Assembly: GCF_001865995.1 (NCBI RefSeq)
Contig: NZ_MLQQ01000001.1
Coordinates: forward strand, 496,001-560,000
DNA length: 64,000 nucleotides
From: Anaerobacillus arseniciselenatis
GTDB taxonomy: Bacteria; Bacillota; Bacilli; Bacillales; Anaerobacillaceae
Direction: 5' to 3'
Shown here piece by piece: positions 35,759 to 44,822 of this stretch; the stretch's first letter is position 1; every line of letters begins with the position of its first letter. The notes beneath the pieces are model-generated. The model made no database searches. It saw only the letters and a list, made by a program, of their open reading frames with translations, and was not told where the DNA came from. The translations under genes and the position numbers were made by a program.

Positions 35759-36826
35759 TTATAATATTAACCCTTCTAATGCCAACATGCTATTATTTGA
35801 CCAAATTTCCTCAAATGCTGAAAATGGTAGCGGATTCGTTCCTACACCAACCTCTATTGTAAACCCAGGTTTACCTGTCTCTTGGATAAACCAATCTTTA
35901 TACCCACCATCACTGTCGGCTGTCCTTATTGGTTCATAAGAGCTTGCAAGAGATAAGCGTTCAACCATCTCTTTACTTTTCTTGGGTTCGAGATTTTTAT
36001 AGCCCCAATAAATCACTTGGCCTTGTGAATGGAAAGCTAGAACATAAGCGAAATTATGACGTTGAGTTAAGTGATAAACCGCTTTTACTTCGGGCTCTGT
36101 TAATGGTGCGGTCCCACTATAATGTCTAGGCCAAGGTACTTGAGGGCTTTCCTTAGCTTCGATTTCCCAACCCGCAGGCCATTGGTGGTTTAAATCAACT
36201 CCTCGTATGTTACTCGACCAATGGTCAAAACGTCTTGCTCCTTTATTTATTTTTAATACCGATTCATAAAATGGATGCTCTTCATAAATACCTTGCTGTA
36301 CAAGTTCGACTCCATCAGGATTGACCATCGGAACAATATACAACTTAACATCATTTAAAATTTCTCTTATATTGTAATGAAAAAAAGAAAGGTTCGATTG
36401 ATAGCATTGTAATAGTTGTTTTAAGAAAACCATTAAGAATTTTGAGGTCAGCCATTCATTTGCGTGCCACCCTGCTGAATAAAAAACTTCCTTTTTACCA
36501 GAACCGATAACTAATGCATGAATCGGCTTTCCCATTACAGATTTTCCTATCTTTTGAATTGATATAATAGATGAAAAGTGTTTCTTTAACTTTTTTATAT
36601 CTTCTTCAAGGTCTGTTGGACCATACTCCATCGTACATATATACGGCGAAGACACACGTTTAAAAAGCGTTTTCTCTTTTGGGATAATCATTTGTTCTCC
36701 TGGGTAAATATATTCACGATCATTATAGATGTGCTTATTAGCCATCAATAGTTCAAGAGGACGAATTTGGAAACGTTGTGCAACTTTATGAATCGTATCT
36801 CCCTCACGTACAAAATACGTTTGCAA
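35759..36826 (-). CDS. LysM-M14 carboxypeptidase (gamma-D-glutamyl-diamino acid endopeptidase type)
   Basis: 355 residues. One LysM domain at the N-terminus (VREGDTIHKVAQRFQ...GEQMIIP, 1-50), then an M14 zinc peptidase: HANEW (His and Glu ligands), NPDGVELVQ, RGVDLNHQWP, HSQGQVIYWG (third ligand) and IEVGVGTNPLP with the catalytic Glu. Related to B. sphaericus endopeptidase I and B. subtilis YqgT, which cut spore or vegetative peptidoglycan peptides; those have two LysM domains. No signal peptide, as in YqgT. Confidence 0.88.
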   Translation of the reverse strand: MQTYFVREGDTIHKVAQRFQIRPLELLMANKHIYNDREYIYPGEQMIIPKEKTLFKRVSSPYICTMEYGPTDLEEDIKKLKKHFSSIISIQKIGKSVMGKPIHALVIGSGKKEVFYSAGWHANEWLTSKFLMVFLKQLLQCYQSNLSFFHYNIREILNDVKLYIVPMVNPDGVELVQQGIYEEHPFYESVLKINKGARRFDHWSSNIRGVDLNHQWPAGWEIEAKESPQVPWPRHYSGTAPLTEPEVKAVYHLTQRHNFAYVLAFHSQGQVIYWGYKNLEPKKSKEMVERLSLASSYEPIRTADSDGGYKDWFIQETGKPGFTIEVGVGTNPLPFSAFEEIWSNNSMLALEGLIL

Positions 36827-36902
36827 AGATGTCTCCCCCTTTTATCAAGATAAAATGTTTGAACTAATCTTTATGCCTAAACTTTTTCATTTATGTGTTC
36901 GT

Positions 36903-36938
36903 AAAAAAAAAACTCACCGAGATCAGATCTCAGAGAGT
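36903..36938 (-). terminator. Terminator of the PHP phosphatase gene
   Basis: Minus strand ACTCTCTGAGATC/GATCTCGGTGAGT hairpin followed by T9. Confidence 0.88.
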
Positions 36939-36954
36939 CTTGATTCATATTTTT

Positions 36955-37770
36955 TTATTTGCCTAGTGTGACCTCTTTTCGCTCTCCTTTTTCAAAAGTC
37001 ATTAAAGACGTATAACCGACCGATCTGGCTAGTGCGATGGCTTCGTCAAAGTCTCGTCCTACATCATCAGGAACATGTGCGTCGGAAGATAAGACGATTG
37101 GGACCCCTTTTTGATAACATAACTTAAGTAACCTAGGATCAGGATATAGTTTTCCTACAGGCTTACGTAAGCCTGCTGTACTAATTTCAACACAAGTTTT
37201 TGAATTGGCTAGTGCTGTCGTCGCTCGTTCATATTGTTCTAATAAAAACTGTTCATCAGTTGGCACGTAATTAAATATTTTTACTAAATCAAGGTGCCCA
37301 ATAATATCAAACAAGTTCGATTGTGCTAAAGTAACTACTTGATCAAAATAGCCTTTATATGTTTCCTTAATGTCTCGTAGTTCCCATTCATGTTTGAATT
37401 CTCCTAAATCAATACCGAAATCTCCAACCCAATGGATGGAACCAATTACATAATCAAAGTCATATCCCCTGATAAACTCTGCCATTTCTTCATGCTTTCC
37501 AGGTGTATAGTCCATTTCAATCGACATCTTTACATCAATACCGTTATCCCAAGCTTGATGAAATAGACTTTTATAATCTTCCATATCATAATATCTTCTT
37601 GCATCTACCCAAGGGTTACTTAAGATATTTTTTGTTTGATAAAAATGATAAGCATGTTCAGAAATACCAAAATGCTCAATTCCTTTTGCTGTGGCTTGAT
37701 CAGTAAATTGCTTTAAATATTGTAACGATAACGTTCCTCTTTCTAGGTGATTGTGATAATCTGTTAACAT
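36955..37770 (-). CDS. hisJ: PHP-domain histidinol phosphatase (HisJ type)
   Basis: 271 residues of the PHP family; B. subtilis HisJ is 268. Metal-site motifs are YHNHLE (residues 5-10), GISEHAYHF, DYVIGSIHWVGD, IIGHLDLVK, EISTAG and SSDAHVPDDVG. It dephosphorylates histidinol phosphate, the penultimate histidine step, or a related phosphomonoester. No other his genes are near. Single gene with a strong terminator. Confidence 0.87.
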   Translation of the reverse strand: MLTDYHNHLERGTLSLQYLKQFTDQATAKGIEHFGISEHAYHFYQTKNILSNPWVDARRYYDMEDYKSLFHQAWDNGIDVKMSIEMDYTPGKHEEMAEFIRGYDFDYVIGSIHWVGDFGIDLGEFKHEWELRDIKETYKGYFDQVVTLAQSNLFDIIGHLDLVKIFNYVPTDEQFLLEQYERATTALANSKTCVEISTAGLRKPVGKLYPDPRLLKLCYQKGVPIVLSSDAHVPDDVGRDFDEAIALARSVGYTSLMTFEKGERKEVTLGK

Positions 37771-37851
37771 TTTTATCTCCTCTCTATAAAAAGTCTAACT
37801 ATTTTAACTATTATAACCGTTAACTTTAATATAGTGAAGAGAAAAAGCTCT

Positions 37852-38086
37852 TTTTCATACAAAACGCTCATGACGTAACCGTTACCATCTCATATGGAAA
37901 AGGCGGATGATTTCCTTCTCTTCGCTGTGACCTTATAACGAATCTCAGAGGCTCGTTCACGAAATCATCCGCCTTTTTTATACAACCAATCACGAAGTTC
38001 TAGCTTCACATTTATAATGCAAAAGTCTAGTATTACCTTTCCAACTAACCAACAAACCAACTGTCCAACTTATACATACAAAAGAA
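37852..38086. repeat. Family A hairpin-array repeat
   Basis: Linker at 37853, complete stem with arms AAAAGGCGGATGATTTCC and GAAATCATCCGCCTTTTTT (37897-37979), then a tail (CCAACTAACCAACAAACC) ending with another CATACAAAA. Fills the 337-bp gap between hisJ and the M23 gene. Confidence 0.87.
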
Positions 38087-38107
38087 GTGACGAAAAGGGT
38101 CAGTTCC

Positions 38108-38974
38108 TTAATTTTTCACTTTTAATAAACTTCCAACTTGAATCGTATCCCCTTTTATATCGTTCATTTTTTTTATTTCAGAGATTGAAACTCCTGATTG
38201 TTTTGAGATTTTCCATAATGTATCTCCTTGTTGAACAACATAGTTTCCTTTCGAGACAATTTTCAATTGATCATTCGCTAATATATTATCAGTATTCAAT
38301 TCATTCCACTTTTTGATCTCGTCAATTGTTACTTGATAACGCTCGGCCAAACTCCATAAACTATCACCATCTTTTATATCGACAAGCATAAAACCTTTCA
38401 TATCTGTAGTATTCGTTACCTCTAATTCATCACTAATATTAGAGGATGAAGCAACTTGATACTGCTGTTTCTCTAGCTCGTCCGATAAAACTAGAAAAGG
38501 GTCGATGGCATTACATTTTGACATCAACCAATTACCATCATGAACTTCAAAATGTAGATGGTCTCCTGAAGATCGCCCCGTGTTACCGACAGTCCCTATT
38601 TTCTCGCCTTCATTCACCCGCTCACCTTTTTCCACTAAGCGTTCATCGAGGTGGGCATATACTGTTTCAAAGCCTTCCTGATGTTCAATAAAAATGACAT
38701 TACCATACGTATTAGAGTAGTATGATTTTTTGACTACTCCTTCATTTACTGAAACGACCGTTGTCCCTCTTGGGGCTGCAATATCAATCCCGTAATGCTT
38801 TCCATTTCTCGTTCCAAATGTATCGGTAATAAGTCCTTCAGTAGGCCAAATAAAATGAACTCGTTCATATTTATCATACGATTCTGCAAATGATACTGTA
38901 GTACTTAAAAACAATAAACCTATTGATAATGCTACAGCAATCACAATCAAAAAACGTCTAATATAGTCGTACAT
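38108..38974 (-). CDS. Secreted M23 metallopeptidase with two LysM domains
   Basis: 288 residues. Signal peptide or anchor (FLIVIAVALSIGLLFLSTTV, then SFAES). M23 lysostaphin-type domain at about 45-160 with the zinc ligands in KHYGIDIAAP and GDHLHFEVH. Two C-terminal LysM domains (about 195-240, DIKDGDSLWSLAERY; and 244-287, VVQQGDTLWKISKQ). It should cut peptide cross-links in the wall, and LysM anchors it to glycan. Catalytic residues are intact. Confidence 0.9.
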   Translation of the reverse strand: MYDYIRRFLIVIAVALSIGLLFLSTTVSFAESYDKYERVHFIWPTEGLITDTFGTRNGKHYGIDIAAPRGTTVVSVNEGVVKKSYYSNTYGNVIFIEHQEGFETVYAHLDERLVEKGERVNEGEKIGTVGNTGRSSGDHLHFEVHDGNWLMSKCNAIDPFLVLSDELEKQQYQVASSSNISDELEVTNTTDMKGFMLVDIKDGDSLWSLAERYQVTIDEIKKWNELNTDNILANDQLKIVSKGNYVVQQGDTLWKISKQSGVSISEIKKMNDIKGDTIQVGSLLKVKN

Positions 38975-39233
38975 AAAATCCTCCTATTTTAAACTTCTTT
39001 TTTACTATCATCCTATGGAAAAACTTATTTATTTATAACAACAATATTCTTCATGACCCTACCCTCTCACCCGAGTATATACTCGTCAACTGTTCTCCCT
39101 TTCACTTCACAAACAACTCCGTTGAAAATGTTTGTTAAAATTTAGTCTTCTTTATAAACCGAACGTTTATATGATTTTCCAATAATCGTATTATTTATTC
39201 ATTAACGAATTCGAAAGTTCACCGTTGTTCAAC
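38975..39233. other. Gap upstream of the M23 gene
   Basis: AT-rich region, about 260 bp up to the adenosyltransferase terminator. No repeat family, gene or convincing promoter was recognised. Confidence 0.5.
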
Positions 39234-39262
39234 AAAAAGAGGTAGCCCGATTACGGCCACCC
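39234..39262 (-). terminator. Terminator of the adenosyltransferase gene
   Basis: Minus strand GGGTGGCC/GGGCTACC with one G-U pair and a six-base loop, followed by TCTTTTT. Confidence 0.8.
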
Positions 39263-39282
39263 CTATATCCTCATTAGTATAT

Positions 39283-39873
39283 TTAATCCTTAGTTTTATT
39301 ATCTTTGAACACTAATGCACTACGTTCATATTCAACATCTTTTACACTTAGGCGAAAATTTATAACCCTTGCTATTGCAAAAAAGTAATCTGATAACCTG
39401 TTTAAGTATTTTAATACAACCTGATTAGTTTGATCCATTTTATCTAATTGAACAACTAAGCGCTCTGCTCTCCGAGTTACCGTACGACATACGTGGATAG
39501 CCGAAGATGCTTTTGAACCACCAGGTAAAATAAACTTCTGAATAGGTGGAGCTTCATCCGTATAAGCATCAATACGTTCTTCTAAAAAAGTAACCATTTC
39601 CTCATTAGCCTTTAAATTTTTTTCCTTGGATATTATTGCTAAATCGCCACCGCAATCAAATAATTCATGTTGAATTTTTTCTAATTCTTTAATGATATCC
39701 CGAAATAACTCTTCACTAAGTTCAGCAATCGCCACTCCTACAAACGAATTAAGTTCGTCAACCGTTCCATACGCTTCAACGCGAACGTGATCTTTGTCCA
39801 ACCTACCACCGATTACACTTGTTTTCCCTTTATCACCAGTTTTTGTGTACAATTTCACTTCATACGCCCCCAT
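39283..39873 (-). CDS. Corrinoid adenosyltransferase, PduO type
   Basis: Transfers the adenosyl group of ATP to cob(I)alamin, making adenosylcobalamin. 196 residues of the helical PduO/ATR family: YTKTGDKGKTSVIGG (ATP-binding N-terminus), VEAYGTVDELNSFVG, RRAERLVVQLD and LNRLSDYFFAIARV. Start may be the ATG at 39873 or an in-frame GTG at 39858 that gives the usual VKLYTKTGDKGK and has a GGGGG upstream. It could supply AdoCbl to the CarH-like regulator; MetH, which uses methylcobalamin, is a remnant here. Confidence 0.92.
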   Translation of the reverse strand: MGAYEVKLYTKTGDKGKTSVIGGRLDKDHVRVEAYGTVDELNSFVGVAIAELSEELFRDIIKELEKIQHELFDCGGDLAIISKEKNLKANEEMVTFLEERIDAYTDEAPPIQKFILPGGSKASSAIHVCRTVTRRAERLVVQLDKMDQTNQVVLKYLNRLSDYFFAIARVINFRLSVKDVEYERSALVFKDNKTKD

Positions 39874-39896
39874 TCTTTAATTACCTCTTCATTTTA

Positions 39897-39902
39897 TTAT
39901 AC
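39897..39902 (-). promoter_or_regulatory. -10 box for the adenosyltransferase gene
   Basis: TATAAT on the minus strand, 24 bases before the ATG at 39873; no good -35 box at normal spacing. Confidence 0.4.
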
Positions 39903-39950
39903 AAATTCCATCCTCCATGAAACAGTGTTTTTTTCCTTTTTTTCAAATTA

Positions 39951-39959
39951 TGATATAAT
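39951..39959 (+). promoter_or_regulatory. Extended -10 promoter of moaB
   Basis: TGATATAAT is an exact TGnTATAAT extended -10. The -35 region is T-rich without a consensus box. Start site about 39966, with GGAGGG before the ATG at 39994. Confidence 0.65.
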
Positions 39960-39993
39960 CCACTGTGAAAACAATATTTAGGAGGGTTTACAG

Positions 39994-40509
39994 ATGGGAG
40001 TAGAAGAACATCGAAAGGAAGCACCGAAATCAGTTAATGTTATGATTATAACTGTTTCTGATACACGTACGAAAGATACAGATAAAAGCGGTCAGCTTAT
40101 GAAAGAGTTATTAGATGTTGGTCCCTATGAAGTTGTCGACTATCATATCGTTAAAGATGAATACACAGAGATTCAAACATTAATTCGCGAGGCATCTGAA
40201 CGCCCTGAAGTTGAAGCTGTTTTACTAAATGGTGGAACTGGTATTACGTTTAGAGATACTACATACGAAGCTGTAAGAGATATGTTAGATAAAGAAATGC
40301 CTGGTTTCGGAGAGATTTTCAGATATTTAAGTTATGCAGAAGATATCGGCCCAGCTGCTATTTTAAGTAGAGCAATTGCTGGAGTTAGAGGAGCAACCGC
40401 AATATTTTCAATGCCAGGATCGTCTGGTGCCGTAAAACTTGCGATGAACAAACTAATTGTTCCAGAATTAGCACACGTTATGCGTGAAATTTATAAAGAT
40501 AAGAAGTAA
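39994..40509 (+). CDS. moaB: Molybdenum cofactor protein MoaB
   Basis: 171 residues of the MoaB/Mog family, which adenylylate molybdopterin before molybdenum insertion. Family motifs ITVSDTRT near the N-terminus, LNGGTGITFRDTT, PGFGEIFR and AIFSMPGSSGAVKLAM. Not accompanied by other moa/moe genes here, as in B. subtilis where moaB is also apart. GGAGGG ribosome binding site. Followed by a family C palindrome that probably terminates it. Confidence 0.93.
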   Translation: MGVEEHRKEAPKSVNVMIITVSDTRTKDTDKSGQLMKELLDVGPYEVVDYHIVKDEYTEIQTLIREASERPEVEAVLLNGGTGITFRDTTYEAVRDMLDKEMPGFGEIFRYLSYAEDIGPAAILSRAIAGVRGATAIFSMPGSSGAVKLAMNKLIVPELAHVMREIYKDKK

Positions 40510-40511
40510 TA

Positions 40512-40633
40512 AGGGCTGCAAAAAAAGAAAGTGTCAGACACCGTTAGACACCAAATATAGACGGATAATAAACTTAATCGTCTATATTCAGTAAGTTCTA
40601 CATGGTGTCAGACACTTAAGGGACTGCCCTTTT
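40512..40633. repeat. Family C long palindrome
   Basis: One of the best-preserved copies: AAGGGCTGCA/AGGGACTGCCCTT outer arms, AAAGTGTCAGACACC/GGTGTCAGACACTT boxes, and AAATATAGACG/CGTCTATATT core arms. Starts three bases after the moaB stop and ends in TTTTT. Confidence 0.85.
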
Positions 40634-40757
40634 TTAATGTACAATTCACATTGTACAGTTGATGGTAAAGTTTCGCTTCTAAGCTTTACCATCAATAATT
40701 GTAAATTATAATTTAAAATGTTTCTTATGAAACAAGAACTTTCGTTCAGAAAAGTCT

Positions 40758-42539
40758 TTATTCATCAATTTTCGAAGGAAGGAAAAAGGAAAATGTCGTT
40801 CCTTCTCCTAATTTGCTGTGGACAGAGACATGACCGTTATGTGCTTCGACAATATTTTTCACAATCGCTAATCCTAGCCCAGTACCAGCTCGACCTCTTG
40901 TTCTTGCTTTATCAGCTTTATAAAAACGCTCAAAAACAAACGGTAAATCTTCTTCAGGTATTCCTGACCCCGTATCACGAACATCAATTTTTATTCCTTC
41001 TCTAAGTGGTGACACAACTAAAGTAACAGAGCCTTCAACACTCGTATGACGCATCGCATTATCGATTAAATTCGTTAAAACTTGCTCAATTCGATCACTA
41101 TCGACCATAATTTGATGATCGACTTCGGCTATCTCAGCCCTTAATTGTATGTTATGATCTTTAGCTACACCTTGAAATTTTCTTAATACTCGCCTTGAAA
41201 ATTCGCGAATGTTTATAGGTTCAATATTCAATTGAATATGGCCAGCTTCCATACGAGCTAAGTCAAGTAACTCATTTACTAGGCGTCCCATTCGTAATGA
41301 CTCATCATATATAATTTTTGCTAATTCTTTTTTCTCTTCTTCAGATCCGGCAATATCATCAATTATTGCCTCACTATACCCTTGTAACATTGATATTGGC
41401 GTTCTCAATTCATGAGATACATTAGCGATAAAATCTTTCCTCAACTTATCATGCAATCGCTCTTCCGTCATATCACGCAATACAGCCACTGCACCACGTA
41501 CAAAATTATCATCGTATAGTGGAGTCATCAATACAACCCAAGCCCTGCCTTGTACATCGACTTCTACCATCTGTTCCTCCTCAAGAGCAACTACTTGTTG
41601 AAACAGCTTTTTTATCGCCTTAGGTAGGTCGTCTGTGTTTTCATTGTTATTTGTACTTTGTTCAAAATGCCAAGCTTGAATAAATTGTTCCGCGGGCGGA
41701 TTCGTCACAGCGATCGACCCTTTTCGGTCCAAAGTAATAACCCCATCGGCCATACTACTTAATATTCTTGACAACTGTTCTTTTTCTTGGTTAAGAGCTG
41801 TTAAATTTGTATTTAAAACTCTACCCATTCTATTAAATGCCATCGCCAAAGACCCGATTTCATCTCTCGTTAAAATGGGCATCTTCGTATCAAAATTCCC
41901 TTTAGCCACTTCTAAAGAAGCTTGTCTCATTTTCCGAAGTGGTGCAGTAATCCTTGTTGATAAAAAGAAGGCAAAAATTGTCGTCAAAATAATGGCGATA
42001 CCAGCAGCAAGGTAAATAATATTTTTCGTCTGTAGTGTCGCTTCTTCAATCACTTCTAAATATTGATAAATATAAAGAACTCCACTACGATTTTGTACAA
42101 AATTTACAGGTATGCCGACAACGAGAACTTCATTATGAATCTCTTCACCATTTACATAAAACGGAAAATCACCACGAGTGACCACCACTTCATTTTTTGT
42201 AATGACTTCTGAAAGTTCGGGATCATTTTTAAATAATTCTATAGGAACTTGGTCTTCTTCTGGATAATACCAAGAATTCCCATCATCGATTAACAACATT
42301 AGCTTCATATTGTAATGATCAGCAAGTTTCATACTTGTAGACAGTGCAGTATCTTCTGTATCGTAATGTTCTAATATAGAAGCGGTCATATGTGCATGGC
42401 TTGTTAACCTTTCTTCTGCTTGATCAGTATGAAACTTGTCAAAATATTGCAATAACATTATTGTTAGTATCGTCAACACGACCGATACTAACAATAAAAT
42501 TGTAAACCATAGCTTACCAACGACACTTCTCCAAAACAT
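40758..42539 (-). CDS. resE: Sensor histidine kinase ResE
   Basis: 593 residues (B. subtilis 589). Two membrane helices (about 10-30 and 175-197) flank an extracytoplasmic sensing domain, followed by HAMP (about 198-250), a PAS domain (about 255-360), the phosphoacceptor helix FIANVSHELRTPISMLQGY and the ATPase with NLIDNAMRH, DTGSGI and GTGLGLAIVKNI. ResE/ResD control respiration, cytochrome maturation and anaerobic genes. Its ATG overlaps the resD stop by one base. Confidence 0.95.
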   Translation of the reverse strand: MFWRSVVGKLWFTILLLVSVVLTILTIMLLQYFDKFHTDQAEERLTSHAHMTASILEHYDTEDTALSTSMKLADHYNMKLMLLIDDGNSWYYPEEDQVPIELFKNDPELSEVITKNEVVVTRGDFPFYVNGEEIHNEVLVVGIPVNFVQNRSGVLYIYQYLEVIEEATLQTKNIIYLAAGIAIILTTIFAFFLSTRITAPLRKMRQASLEVAKGNFDTKMPILTRDEIGSLAMAFNRMGRVLNTNLTALNQEKEQLSRILSSMADGVITLDRKGSIAVTNPPAEQFIQAWHFEQSTNNNENTDDLPKAIKKLFQQVVALEEEQMVEVDVQGRAWVVLMTPLYDDNFVRGAVAVLRDMTEERLHDKLRKDFIANVSHELRTPISMLQGYSEAIIDDIAGSEEEKKELAKIIYDESLRMGRLVNELLDLARMEAGHIQLNIEPINIREFSRRVLRKFQGVAKDHNIQLRAEIAEVDHQIMVDSDRIEQVLTNLIDNAMRHTSVEGSVTLVVSPLREGIKIDVRDTGSGIPEEDLPFVFERFYKADKARTRGRAGTGLGLAIVKNIVEAHNGHVSVHSKLGEGTTFSFFLPSKIDE

Positions 42540-43255
42540 TATTCCTTCACAGCCTCAAACTTATAGCCTACACCCCAAACTGTAGAAATCATTGCTGCTG
42601 CTTCAGGAGATAAACGGTTTAACTTTTCCCGTAAACGCTTAATATGAGTATCTACAGTACGTAAATCACCGAAAAATTCATAATTCCATACATCTTTAAG
42701 TAATTGTTCACGAGCAAATACTTTATCTGGAGCTTGTGCTAAATAGTAAAGTAACTCGTACTCTTTAGGTGTTAAACTAATTTCGCTGCCATCAACTGTT
42801 ACTCGATGGGCATCATTATCAATCGTTAAGTACGGAAATACTAAAACGTCTTTCGTAGATGTTTCTGTTTGTAAAAACTTCGTAGAAGAAGACCTTCTTA
42901 AAAGAGCTTTTACTCGTAAGACAACTTCTCGTGGACTAAAAGGTTTAACGATATAATCATCAGTACCTGCCTCAAACCCTTGAACACGGTTAGCCTCTTC
43001 CCCTTTTGCAGTCAACATTATGATTGGTGTCGCTTTCGACTTTCTAATTTCATTACAGACTTCAATACCATCCATACCTGGCATCATAATATCTAATAAA
43101 ATTAAATCATAATTATTTTCAACAGCCATGCGAAGTGCAATTTCACCATTTTCAGCATCTTCCACATCATAGTTTTCTCTTTCTAAATACATTTTTAAAA
43201 GACGACGAATACGTTCTTCATCATCAACAATTAAGATTTTAGCTTCTTTTGACAT
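42539..43255 (-). CDS. resD: Response regulator ResD
   Basis: 238 residues from the ATG at 43255 (GAGGGGG seven bases upstream; a TTG at 43270 is less likely). Receiver domain with DDEER acidic pair, phospho-Asp in LILLDIMMPGMDG and KPFSP lysine, then an OmpR-type winged helix (LTPKEYELLYYLA, RTVDTHIKRLREKL). Activates genes for aerobic and anaerobic respiration. Confidence 0.95.
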   Translation of the reverse strand: MSKEAKILIVDDEERIRRLLKMYLERENYDVEDAENGEIALRMAVENNYDLILLDIMMPGMDGIEVCNEIRKSKATPIIMLTAKGEEANRVQGFEAGTDDYIVKPFSPREVVLRVKALLRRSSSTKFLQTETSTKDVLVFPYLTIDNDAHRVTVDGSEISLTPKEYELLYYLAQAPDKVFAREQLLKDVWNYEFFGDLRTVDTHIKRLREKLNRLSPEAAAMISTVWGVGYKFEAVKE

Positions 43256-43363
43256 AAATATCCCCCTCAAGCGTATAAGTTGATACTATCCTTCAAACAA
43301 ATGAAAGATGAAATTCATCATACTTTCATTTTGTTAAAAGTTTAGCTTTTTTCACCATGAAAA

Positions 43364-43369
43364 ATTATA
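43364..43369 (-). promoter_or_regulatory. Possible -10 box of resDE
   Basis: TATAAT on the minus strand about 110 bases before the resD ATG; the -35 region (ATATAC, 17 bases upstream) is weak. An own promoter for resDE is known in B. subtilis. Confidence 0.35.
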
Positions 43370-43472
43370 TAACCTATATATATAAGTATATTACATAATA
43401 ATATATTTTAACATAACATCTACTTTTGACTATATTATTTTTACATGTAATTGACATTCAAAACCAAAATAA

Positions 43473-43497
43473 GCATAGCAACAACATGTCGCTATGC
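43473..43497 (-). terminator. Weak terminator after resC
   Basis: Minus strand GCATAGC/GCTATGC with an 11-base loop, followed by TTATTTTGG. Would partly separate resABC from resDE. Confidence 0.5.
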
Positions 43498-43517
43498 CCT
43501 TCTATGATTGATACCAA

Positions 43518-44711
43518 CTAAGCGTATGAATGTAATCCTGCAATTACTAAATTTACGAAGATTAAATTAAACATAATTATCGCAAAACCGATAACACATA
43601 GCCATGCTGACTTTTCGCCATGCCAGCCTCGTGAAAGTCGTAAATGTAAATAAGCGGCGTAAAATAAAAATGTGATTAATGCCCACACTTCCTTTGGATC
43701 CCATGCCCAAAAACGGGTCCAAGCAATTTGTGCCCAGATCATTGCAAAAATCAAACCACCTAAAGTAAAGATTGGGAAACCTATGGCAATTGCTCGATAA
43801 CTTATTTCATCGGCAGCTTGTGGGCTTACTCCTTTAAGCAACGGTTGTAATAATTCACCAATTTTCCTTTTCGTTATTAGTCGAACTAAATAATATAGCA
43901 CTAAACCTGTAAATAACGACCAAATCACTGTATTTAAATCAGCACTTTTAATATTAGGGTGTACATTAAAAAATGGTGTCATCTGCTCATCGGTAAGAGG
44001 GACTGCTTCATTTGGTCCAACAAGTGGCGGAAGGTGATATACCACTTCAGCTTCCATTCCTTTTTCATCTACATAAGCAAATGGTGCTTCGTAATTTAGC
44101 CCACTAAAAATAGAAGAAATTAAGATATACCCTACAATACTTATCATAGAATACATGACAAACTCAATTGCCTTCACTTGCTTATCATTCTTTTTGAAAT
44201 CGATGACCCTGAGTAAATAAATTAAACCTCCAGCAAATCCAATCGCTAAAATCCCTTGACCTAATGCAGTTGTAATTACATGGATTTTTAACCAAATACT
44301 TTGTAGGGCTGGAATTAGTGGTGAAACTTCTCTAGGAAACATCGATGCATACGCAATAATTAACATGACGATAGGCATCGTAAATAAACCTAATACATTA
44401 GTCTTATAGATAGGATATAAAATAACAAATGCAAGCGACATCATAATCCCTAAAAACGTAGTATATTCAAACAAATTACTAACAGGAGCATGACCTGCAA
44501 CGATCCATCTCGTTACAAAGTAACCTAACGCAAATAGTAATGCGATTATTGATGAACTATAACCTAAAAGGCCAGCTATATTTTTTTCTTCACCTGCTTT
44601 ATTTTTAAACTTTTTTCCTGTAACAGAAACCGCAAAAAAGATCGTAGCTGCTAAATATAGAAAAAAAGCAATTAATAATAAATTACTACTAAGTTGACTT
44701 AACTGGTCCAT
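43518..44711 (-). CDS. resC: Cytochrome c biogenesis protein ResC (CcsA)
   Basis: 397 residues with about eight membrane segments. The tryptophan-rich haem-handling motif WAWDPKEVWALITF and conserved histidines (GLHSYA end, SRGWHGEKSAW) mark the CcsA/CcmC family. With ResB it exports haem and joins it to apocytochromes c on the outside (System II). Separated from resB by 111 bases holding a repeat. Confidence 0.94.
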   Translation of the reverse strand: MDQLSQLSSNLLLIAFFLYLAATIFFAVSVTGKKFKNKAGEEKNIAGLLGYSSSIIALLFALGYFVTRWIVAGHAPVSNLFEYTTFLGIMMSLAFVILYPIYKTNVLGLFTMPIVMLIIAYASMFPREVSPLIPALQSIWLKIHVITTALGQGILAIGFAGGLIYLLRVIDFKKNDKQVKAIEFVMYSMISIVGYILISSIFSGLNYEAPFAYVDEKGMEAEVVYHLPPLVGPNEAVPLTDEQMTPFFNVHPNIKSADLNTVIWSLFTGLVLYYLVRLITKRKIGELLQPLLKGVSPQAADEISYRAIAIGFPIFTLGGLIFAMIWAQIAWTRFWAWDPKEVWALITFLFYAAYLHLRLSRGWHGEKSAWLCVIGFAIIMFNLIFVNLVIAGLHSYA

Positions 44712-44727
44712 AGGTTAACCTCCCTTT

Positions 44728-44822
44728 TCTTTGAGTTTTGAGTTTTGAGTTTTGAGTTATGCTAGTAAGGCTTCGAAGTACCTCTTACACAGACTCAAAA
44801 CTCTACACTCTTAACTCAACAC
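44728..44822. repeat. Family D repeat inside the res operon
   Basis: GAGTTTTGAGTTTTGAGTT on one side and ACTCAAAACTC...CTTAACTCAACACTCAAG on the other, with CTTCGAAGTACCTCTTA between. A similar element lies at 47826-47920. It forms an imperfect hairpin that fills the resB-resC junction. Confidence 0.75.

Noticed and set aside
38017-38316. 99-codon plus-strand frame overlapping the M23 peptidase end
   Set aside because: Antisense shadow of the LysM-coding region plus repeat tail.
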